Assembly (NCBI GenBank): GCA_015488125.1
Contig: WFOJ01000204.1
Location: 1 to 5,191, forward strand
Source: Mariprofundaceae bacterium
GTDB lineage: Bacteria; Pseudomonadota; Zetaproteobacteria; Mariprofundales; Mariprofundaceae
Length of the DNA: 5,191 nucleotides
Direction of reading: 5' to 3'
Of this stretch, positions 1 to 5,191 are shown one piece after another. Position 1 is the first letter of the stretch. Every line of letters starts with the position of its first letter. Below the pieces are notes generated by a model. The model saw only the letters and a program-made list of their open reading frames with translations. It was not told where the DNA came from and made no database searches. Made by a program: the position numbers and the translations under genes.

Positions 1-575
1 ACGGACTGATGCGCAGCTATTCGCTGGCCAGTATTCGCGACGAAGATTTTCTTGAGTTGCATGTCAAACAATTACCTGATGGACGCATGAGTCGCTGGTT
101 GTGTCAGGATGTGAAAACCGGGGATACATTAAGCTTTCAGGGACCAACCGGCGATTGTTTTTATGTGCCGGGTGATCTGGAACAGACGCTGGTGTTGGCA
201 GGTACGGGCACCGGCCTTGCGCCACTGTATGGCATTGCCAGAGATGCCCTGACGGCTGGTCATCAGGGTGATATTCATGTGTTTCATGCCAGTCTGGCCA
301 CTGCCGGGCTGTACTATATGGATGAAATGCGGCAGCTGGCAGCGACCCATGAGCAGCTTCATTACTACCCCTGCGTGCTGCATGGCGATGCACCTGAAGG
401 TGGTTTACAGGGCGCGATTGATGCGCTGCTGGTTGATACCATCAAAAGTTTTGCCGGTATGCGTGTGTACCTTTGCGGCGATCCACCCATTGTTAAAAGC
501 ATGCGTGAGCGCGTCTTTATGGCTGGCGCACATATGCAGCGCATTTACGCGGATGCCTTTGTACCCGCCTCCTGA
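1..575 (+). CDS. Ferredoxin reductase-type FAD/NAD(P)H oxidoreductase, 5'-truncated
   Basis: This is the C-terminal part of a flavoprotein that moves electrons between NAD(P)H and a redox partner through FAD. The frame is open to the left edge (Gly-Leu codons precede the Met at 9), so that Met is internal and the true start lies outside the window. Seen: the FAD-binding RxYS motif as RSYS just after the edge; a LELHVK strand and GRMSRWL, typical of the flavin domain; then the nucleotide-binding glycine motif GTGTGLAPL near visible residue 70; and the C-terminal YLCGDPPIVKSM segment, the CGxPP signature of the family. Known: relatives include reductase components of aromatic oxygenases and CDP-glucoseen reductases, many with an N-terminal 2Fe-2S domain; whether one is present here cannot be seen. 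The natural partner is unknown. Base composition is GC-rich compared with the spacer that follows. Family assignment is firm, substrate is not. Confidence 0.88.
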   Translation, partial: GLMRSYSLASIRDEDFLELHVKQLPDGRMSRWLCQDVKTGDTLSFQGPTGDCFYVPGDLEQTLVLAGTGTGLAPLYGIARDALTAGHQGDIHVFHASLATAGLYYMDEMRQLAATHEQLHYYPCVLHGDAPEGGLQGAIDALLVDTIKSFAGMRVYLCGDPPIVKSMRERVFMAGAHMQRIYADAFVPAS

Positions 576-597
576 TTCGCGACTAAGAGGCGTTTTT
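566..597 (+). terminator. Putative Rho-independent terminator of the reductase gene
   Basis: A 6-bp GC-rich stem, CGCCTC (566-571) with GAGGCG (587-592), encloses a 15-nt loop and is followed directly by TTTTT (593-597). The left arm lies in the last codons of the reductase gene and the stop codon (573-575) is in the loop. The long loop makes it a moderate call. Confidence 0.45.
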
Positions 598-601
598 CAT
601 C

Positions 602-632
602 AAAAAAGGTCAGGTTTTGTAACCTGACCTTT
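602..632. terminator. Perfect 12-bp hairpin, likely bidirectional terminator
   Basis: AAAGGTCAGGTT (605-616) pairs without mismatch to AACCTGACCTTT (621-632) around the 4-nt loop TTGT. On the plus strand the stem is followed by GGGG, so the U-tract is poor. On the minus strand the A-run at 602-607 becomes a run of six U, of which three lie in the stem, giving a textbook shape for leftward transcription. It may back up the hairpin at 566-597 for the reductase gene and also stop transcripts arriving from the right. Confidence 0.6.
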
Positions 633-872
633 GGGGTGTTTGTACGGCGATCTCCCCAGAAATCTGTCGGGGGAGGGGGGTAGCCAACACTACTACGAAA
701 AATGAATATTGAGCAGATATTTTCCTGTTTTTGTTCAGTAGCCCACTACAGTTTTCAAGTATGTCAATGTTGGCAACAATCTGTGCTATTGCTCTAACAT
801 TGCCAATACCCAACAAACTCCTGATAATTGAATATCCAGAGAATACCTCATCACGTAAGTTCGCAAGATCGT

Positions 873-910
873 GCGAAACCGAGCATTGGTCGTGGTAACA
901 GCGAAACCGA
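873..910 (+). repeat. Pair of 10-nt direct repeats in the spacer
   Basis: GCGAAACCGA occurs at 873-882 and again at 901-910, with 18 nt between the copies and a 28-nt period. The first copy overlaps the right arm of the inverted repeat TTCGCA/TGCGAA (860-877). Such pairs can be regulator-binding sites upstream of a promoter, but no known operator is recognised and chance is possible. Confidence 0.4.
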
Positions 911-1104
911 TTATTTTCTTGATGCGCTGGCAAGCGTGATTCGGTGAATTAGCCATGTCTTGCAGGAATGTCACAGGTATTTTTGGCTAAACGTTACAAA
1001 AAACTTTCGATATTTGTCAGCCGTTGATCGACTGGCGAATCAGAAAGAGAGTGATGCATGGTTACAAAATCTGAGCCTTGAATGTTATCCGAACTTGACT
1101 ATTT

Positions 1105-1109
1105 GGTGA
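1105..1109 (+). promoter_or_regulatory. Weak ribosome binding site that decides the kinase start
   Basis: GGTGA lies 11 nt before the ATG at 1121, matching part of the anti-Shine-Dalgarno complement at a slightly long spacing. An in-frame TAA at 1115-1117 rules out any earlier start. The next in-frame ATGs (1130 and 1154) have no better site. A TTGACT at 1095-1100 resembles a -35 box, but only TAAAAT (14-nt spacer) or AAATAT (16-nt spacer) is available as a -10, so no promoter is called here. Confidence 0.3.
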
Positions 1110-1120
1110 TTCACTAAAAT

Positions 1121-3802
1121 ATGGTCGCCATGGCACGCGATCTATCATCTTGCATGACAACAACCGAAGCCGAAGGCTGGTTCCGATCATTGTTTGATCG
1201 TGCCATCTTTAGCGTTCAAATTTTCGATGTCGATGGTTATTGTGTTTATGCTAATCCTGCGTGGTCCACCATATGGGGGCCACCACCTGAAACCATACTT
1301 GGCTACAATATTCTTGCCGATCCACAATTGCAACATGGCGAACAGGGCTCGATGATTCGCCGAGCATTTACTGGTGAGAGTCTGCATATTCCACCCGTTT
1401 ATTATGATCCCCAGCAAACACCAGGCAACCCCGAAGGTAGGGGGCGCTGGTGTGCTGCTGATGCTTCGCCAATTCACGATGCCATGGGCAACATGGCCTG
1501 GGTGTTGTTACGTCATGAAGATGTAACCGAAAGTATTGAACAAACCGTACGCGAAAATGAGTGGCGCGAATTGTTTGAAGCTGCTTTTGAATACTCTAAC
1601 GATGCCATTTTCCTGTATGATGTACAAGGACGTTTGTTTCGCATCAACAGGCAGGCACGGGATATGTTTGGTTTTTCTTCCACTCATGGTGACCATGCCA
1701 GTATTTATGATATCTATCCTGAAGAAAAGCGGGAACAATCACACCTGATGATCGAAACAGTGCTGAATACAGAGCGATTTCGTTGTGAGACCTGCATGCA
1801 ACGCCAGGATGGCAGCAAGTTTCCGGGTGAAATATCGACAACGCTGATCAAACACGGTGACACTGTGTTAATTCAGAGTGTGATCCGGGATTTAAGCACT
1901 GTTATTGAAAAACGCCAGCAGCTTCAGGCAACCAGTCGTCGGCAAAACATGCTGCTGGAAACCATTCCGGTAGCCACTGTGGTAACGCGCATCAGTGATG
2001 GTGCATTGCTTTATGCCAATTCGGCAGGCTATGCCCTGGGCGGTTATGATCCGGAAAGCGCCGCGTGCATGTCTTCCAATGATGTCTATGTGCATTCGGA
2101 AGATCGCCAGCATCTACGTCATATACTCAAAGAGCAGGGAAAGGCGGATGGTTTTGAAAGCGAATTACGACGAGCAGATGGTAGCCGCTTTTACGCTTCC
2201 ATTTACGCCCGATATTTCGAATTTGATGGTGAATCCGCCATACTTGCTGTGATCCTGGACGATACTCCACGTAGGGAAGCCGAAAAACGAACGGAAGCAT
2301 CCGAACAACGGTTTCGGCAATTATTTACGTTAATTCCTGATGCTGTCGGTGTGCACCAGAACGGACGTTGGGAAATGTTGAATCCAGCAGCCTTGCATAT
2401 CTTTGGGGCCAACAGTTTATCCGAATTGATCGGTACGCCAGTAGTGGATCGAGTGCATCCTGATCACCGTGAACTTGTGATCAGGCGTATGCAACACGAA
2501 GTTGTGGATGGTGAGCCAGTGCCGTTAATGCTGGAGAAGCTGTTGCGCGTGGATGGCAGCATGTTCTGGGGTGAGGTACAGGGCATTCCGTTTGTGACAG
2601 AGGCAGGTAAATTCGCTGTTCTGGTTTCGATGCGTGATGTGAGTGACCGCGTACAGGCAGAGCAAAATAATGCGATATTACGTGCTGCTATTGAGTGTTC
2701 CCCCGCTTCCATGCTGTTAATCGGCCCACGCCCGGATTACCGAATCACTTATGCCAACAAGGAAGCTGCACGGATCCATGCACGTCATGTACGGGAAATG
2801 GTTGGCATGCATTTTTATGAACTTCATGGTAATCATCATAATGAAGCACTGGATCGGGCGATGGCCACAGCTATGCAGCAGTGTAAAGTGTGGTCAGGAG
2901 AAGTAGAGCTTTTTGTGCAACCAGACGATGGCAATCGTGAGACGAATCCTGAAGCCAAAAAAATCCTGCGGCGCCATATAGCTCCCCTTTTCGATAAACA
3001 GGAAGGTGTTGTTCGGTATTTGTGCATTGATATGGATGTAACTGGAGAAAAACAGGAACAGAAAAAACTGGAACATATGCAACGGCTGGAAAGCCTCGGT
3101 GTGCTGGCAGGAGGGATTGCACATGATTTTAATAATTTGCTGACAGCCATTATGGGCCATGCAGCACTGGCTCGACTCCGCATGACAAAGGAAGATCCCT
3201 CATACGAAAACCTGATGGTGATTGAGAAAACAAGTCATCGCGCGGCAGATCTTTGCCGACAAATGCTGGCCTATTCCGGCAGAGGTAAACTTGTTGTCAA
3301 AAAAACTGATCTTTCGGCACTTGTCGCCGAAATCATGGGGCTGCTGAAGGTATCCATTCATAAAAACGTTACCATACACTACGAACTGGCCGATCATTTG
3401 TTAACAATAGAGGCAGATCAGGCGCAACTGCAACAGGTGATCATGAACCTGGTCATCAATGCTGATGAAGCGATCGGTGAACATCCTGGCAACATCACGA
3501 TCATCACGGGCATGATGCAGGCCCATAGCAATTACTTGCGTCATCATTTTGTTGAAGAGGACGATATTCCTGCCGGTACTTACGTTTTTCTTGAAGTGAC
3601 GGACACCGGTTGCGGTATGGATGAACACATTAAAAAGCACTTGTTTGAGCCTTTTTTCACTACCAAGTTCACCGGACGCGGCTTGGGGATGAGCGCAATT
3701 CTCGGTATTGTTCGCGGTCATCGTGGCGCAATTAAGGTCACCAGTAAAAAAGGTCAGGGTTCAACATTCAGGGTGCTGTTTCCACCGATACAACCGTCTT
3801 GA
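1121..3802 (+). CDS. Cytoplasmic multi-PAS sensor histidine kinase
   Basis: This 893-residue kinase should autophosphorylate on histidine in response to a signal sensed by PAS domains and pass the phosphate to a response regulator. Five PAS/PAC-like units are read at about residues 20-140, 146-265, 270-388, 394-512 and 518-645; units 2 to 4 carry the typical DGSxF segment. A short charged linker leads to HisKA with the H-box GGIAHDFNNLL (His668 is the phosphoacceptor). HATPase_c follows: N-box NLVINADEA (Asn776, Asn780), G1 DTGCGM (828-833), FEPFFTTKF, and G2 GRGLGM (852-857). The H-box and GRGLG form resemble the HPK4-type kinases, which often carry a C-terminal receiver; this one ends right after the ATPase domain. 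No signal peptide or membrane segment is seen, so it is probably cytosolic. No regulator gene adjoins it, so it is an orphan in this window. The sensed signal cannot be told; no heme- or flavin-specific motif was recognised. Confidence 0.93.
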   Translation: MVAMARDLSSCMTTTEAEGWFRSLFDRAIFSVQIFDVDGYCVYANPAWSTIWGPPPETILGYNILADPQLQHGEQGSMIRRAFTGESLHIPPVYYDPQQTPGNPEGRGRWCAADASPIHDAMGNMAWVLLRHEDVTESIEQTVRENEWRELFEAAFEYSNDAIFLYDVQGRLFRINRQARDMFGFSSTHGDHASIYDIYPEEKREQSHLMIETVLNTERFRCETCMQRQDGSKFPGEISTTLIKHGDTVLIQSVIRDLSTVIEKRQQLQATSRRQNMLLETIPVATVVTRISDGALLYANSAGYALGGYDPESAACMSSNDVYVHSEDRQHLRHILKEQGKADGFESELRRADGSRFYASIYARYFEFDGESAILAVILDDTPRREAEKRTEASEQRFRQLFTLIPDAVGVHQNGRWEMLNPAALHIFGANSLSELIGTPVVDRVHPDHRELVIRRMQHEVVDGEPVPLMLEKLLRVDGSMFWGEVQGIPFVTEAGKFAVLVSMRDVSDRVQAEQNNAILRAAIECSPASMLLIGPRPDYRITYANKEAARIHARHVREMVGMHFYELHGNHHNEALDRAMATAMQQCKVWSGEVELFVQPDDGNRETNPEAKKILRRHIAPLFDKQEGVVRYLCIDMDVTGEKQEQKKLEHMQRLESLGVLAGGIAHDFNNLLTAIMGHAALARLRMTKEDPSYENLMVIEKTSHRAADLCRQMLAYSGRGKLVVKKTDLSALVAEIMGLLKVSIHKNVTIHYELADHLLTIEADQAQLQQVIMNLVINADEAIGEHPGNITIITGMMQAHSNYLRHHFVEEDDIPAGTYVFLEVTDTGCGMDEHIKKHLFEPFFTTKFTGRGLGMSAILGIVRGHRGAIKVTSKKGQGSTFRVLFPPIQPS

Positions 3803-3828
3803 ACGATTGAATTCATCGCATGCCTACC
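3803..3828. other. Short convergent gap without a terminator
   Basis: Only 26 nt separate the stop codons of the kinase (plus) and folD (minus). The gap contains the palindrome TGAATTCA flanked by CGA and TCG, too tight to form a normal looped hairpin, and no T-run on either strand. Transcripts from both sides may therefore run into the opposing gene. Confidence 0.5.
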
Positions 3829-4680
3829 CTAAAAACGCGCGTTGTGTGCCTGCAGGGTATTGGCCAACAGCATGCAAATCGTCATCGGGCCAACACCACC
3901 GGGCACGGGGGTGATCCAGGCAGCGCGCTTTGCGGCCTCGTCAAATTCAACATCGCCGCAGAGTGAGCCATCTTCACGCCGGTGAATGCCAACATCAATG
4001 ACGATCGCGCCCTTGCGGATCCATTCGCCTTTCACCAGTCCGGGTTTGCCGGCGGCGGCAACAACAATATCAGCGCGCTGGATATGAGCAGCAAGATCGC
4101 GGGTAAAACGATGGGCGATGGTCACAGTGCTGCCGGCAAGCAATAGCTCCAGCGCCATGGGGCGACCAACAATATTCGAGGCACCAATCACCACTGCTTC
4201 CTTGCCATGAAGGTCTTCACCCGTTTCTTCCAGCAGACGCATGCAGCCGTAAGGTGTGCAGGAGCGCAGAGCTGGTTTGCGAGCGCTCAGACAGCCAAGA
4301 TTATAGGGGTGAAAGCCATCCACATCCTTGGCTGGATCAATGGCTTCAATGATCTGTTCCGGGTCGATATGATCCGGCAGTGGTAATTGCACCAGAATGC
4401 CATCAACATGTGCATCGCGGTTCAACTCGGCAATCAGCCCCAGCAAATGCTCTTTGCTGGTGCTGGCAGGTAGAGCATGCGAAAAGGAAATAATGCCGAC
4501 CTCTTCACAGGCACGTTTTTTGTTGTTGACGTAAATCTGCGAAGCCGGATCTTCACCGACGAGAATGACAGCCAGCCCCGGCGCACGACCATGACTGGCC
4601 TGCATCTGGCTGGTTTGGGCGCGCATATCGGTGCGCAATCGTTGGGCAAGCGCCTTGCCATCTAATATCTTTGCAGTCAT
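3829..4680 (-). CDS. folD: Bifunctional methylenetetrahydrofolate dehydrogenase / cyclohydrolase FolD
   Basis: FolD oxidises 5,10-methylene-tetrahydrofolate to the methenyl form with NADP+ and hydrolyses that to 10-formyl-tetrahydrofolate, supplying one-carbon units for purines and formyl-Met in the cytosol. From the chosen ATG the protein is 283 residues, the normal length for the family. Seen: VGEDPASQIYVNNKK with Tyr50 and Lys54, DGILVQLPLP with Gln98, and KDVDGFHP with Asp121, all at E. coli active-site numbering; SCTPYGCM at about 136-143; the Rossmann loop GASNIVGRP; and near the C-terminus ITPVPGGVGPMT. The ATG at 4680 overlaps the lnt stop codon as ATGA, which decides the start; an in-frame GTG at 4716 would add 12 residues inside lnt and is less likely. 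No clear ribosome site precedes the ATG, so translation is probably coupled to lnt. No terminator is visible after the stop. Confidence 0.96.
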   Translation of the reverse strand: MTAKILDGKALAQRLRTDMRAQTSQMQASHGRAPGLAVILVGEDPASQIYVNNKKRACEEVGIISFSHALPASTSKEHLLGLIAELNRDAHVDGILVQLPLPDHIDPEQIIEAIDPAKDVDGFHPYNLGCLSARKPALRSCTPYGCMRLLEETGEDLHGKEAVVIGASNIVGRPMALELLLAGSTVTIAHRFTRDLAAHIQRADIVVAAAGKPGLVKGEWIRKGAIVIDVGIHRREDGSLCGDVEFDEAAKRAAWITPVPGGVGPMTICMLLANTLQAHNARF

Positions 4681-5191
4681 GGTCGGGATTGTGTGTTTTT
4701 TCTCTCTTTTGTCCACCAGCGGACGATCATGAATAGCCAGCCTGCCGCCAACAGCAATAGCAAAGGGGTGTCACCAAAGCGGCTATACCATGTTCGCTGT
4801 TGCCGGGGATGAAACGTTGCCCTTAGTGCACCTTGCTGCCACCATGGCAGTGTCTTTTGCAAACGACCATCCGGCGTAATGGCAACGGTAATGCCGGTAT
4901 TGCCAACGCGCAAAACATCGCGTCCGGTTTCGACAGCGCGGGCGCGGGCAGCCTGCGTATGCTGCCAGACGGCTGGCGATGTGCCATACCAGGCGTCATT
5001 GCTGGCAACAATGAGAACCTCTGCGCCATGCTGCACCCGGTGGCGTGCTTCTTCCGGAAAGATGGATTCATAGCAGATCAGGATGCCGAAGGCATGACCG
5101 GCAGCATTCAGTACACCGCGATCCTGCGCCGGTTGAAAATCGGCGATGGCCGGAATCAGCGTATGCACAAACGGCAGCCATGACGGAACAT
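4677..5191 (-). CDS. lnt: Apolipoprotein N-acyltransferase Lnt, N-terminally truncated
   Basis: Lnt acylates the N-terminal cysteine of diacylated lipoproteins in the inner membrane, the last step of lipoprotein maturation. About 170 C-terminal residues are visible; the frame stays open to the right edge (VPSWLPF precedes the in-frame GTG at 5168), so the start is outside. Seen: GILICYESIFPE, whose Cys (codon 5075-5073) matches the catalytic Cys of the nitrilase-like domain; then SNDAWYGTS, QHTQAARARAVETGR and GNTGI, all characteristic of Lnt; then a hydrophobic stretch PLLLLLAAGWLFMIV, the expected last membrane segment, followed by a basic tail (RWWTKERK). The catalytic Glu and Lys expected upstream in the family are off the window. 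The stop TGA (4679-4677) overlaps the folD ATG, making an lnt-folD transcription unit. Confidence 0.93.
   Translation of the reverse strand, partial: VPSWLPFVHTLIPAIADFQPAQDRGVLNAAGHAFGILICYESIFPEEARHRVQHGAEVLIVASNDAWYGTSPAVWQHTQAARARAVETGRDVLRVGNTGITVAITPDGRLQKTLPWWQQGALRATFHPRQQRTWYSRFGDTPLLLLLAAGWLFMIVRWWTKERKNTQSRP

Larger units (their letters stand above)
633..1120. other. Long AT-rich intergenic region without a convincing gene
   Basis: About 490 nt separate the reductase terminators from the sensor kinase. No open frame here has both a sensible start with a ribosome site and a recognisable protein. Two overlapping minus-strand frames (933-610 and 974-786) and a start-less plus-strand frame (948-1109) are open but look like chance. 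Structures seen: a GC-rich hairpin CTCCCC/GGGGAG (652-657 with 670-675); two mutually exclusive small stems at 765-806; an inverted repeat TTCGCA/TGCGAA (860-865 with 872-877); and a direct repeat GCGAAACCGA (873-882 and 901-910). One 60-nt sample (721-780) has 22 G or C. The region probably holds the promoter and control sites of the kinase gene. Confidence 0.6.

Noticed and set aside
652..675. CTCCCC/GGGGAG hairpin as a third terminator
   Set aside because: It is followed by a G-run rather than a T-run on the plus strand and has no U-tract on the minus strand.
702..797. 31-codon plus-strand frame with four cysteines
   Set aside because: The only purine-rich stretch upstream is about 20 nt from the ATG, and the peptide is not recognisable.
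948..1109. 53-codon open plus-strand frame just before the kinase
   Set aside because: It has no ATG and no ribosome site, and it is not in the kinase frame. It contains a protein-like stretch (RLANQKESDAWLQNL), but nothing recognised.
1131..1158. TGGCAC followed by TTGCA, resembling a sigma-54 promoter
   Set aside because: The two boxes are 13 nt apart instead of the required short spacing, and they lie inside the kinase coding region.
4681..4716. GTG start at 4716 extending folD by 12 residues
   Set aside because: The extension lies within lnt and is lysine-rich and unlike FolD N-termini; the ATG at 4680 gives E. coli residue numbering and an ATGA overlap.
4833..5183. Plus-strand 116-codon frame opposite lnt
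   Set aside because: It is the shadow of a clearly conserved lnt reading frame on the other strand.

Overview
The window reads as a piece of a proteobacterial chromosome. FolD has the catalytic residues at the E. coli positions and an E. coli-like GASNIVGRP nucleotide-binding loop, which favours a gammaproteobacterium or a close neighbour. The sequence alone does not fix genus or species. I see no mobile element, CRISPR array, tRNA or rRNA.

Layout: (1) 1-575, plus strand, the 3' part of an FAD/NAD(P)H ferredoxin-reductase-type oxidoreductase, cut by the left edge. (2) 566-632, two hairpins: a GC-rich one with a T-run that overlaps the stop codon, then a perfect 12-bp stem whose better U-tract lies on the minus strand. 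(3) 633-1120, about 490 nt of AT-rich sequence without a convincing gene, holding several short repeats and probably the promoter of the next gene. (4) 1121-3802, plus strand, a large soluble sensor histidine kinase: five predicted PAS domains, then HisKA and HATPase_c, with no receiver and no response regulator beside it. (5) After a 26-nt convergent gap, minus strand, folD (4680-3829), preceded by the 3' part of lnt (apolipoprotein N-acyltransferase), which is cut by the right edge. lnt and folD overlap by ATGA and so form a translationally coupled pair.

Functionally these are three unrelated units: a flavin-dependent electron-transfer reductase, an orphan multi-PAS signalling kinase, and an lnt-folD housekeeping pair (lipoprotein maturation and one-carbon metabolism). 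In hand-counted 60-nt samples the spacer and parts of the kinase gene are poorer in GC than the reductase and folD, so the kinase plus its upstream spacer may be a later insertion between two older blocks. The window is mostly ordinary. The points worth a second look are the leftward-pointing terminator with no gene to terminate, the repeats in the spacer, the orphan kinase and the lnt-folD coupling.
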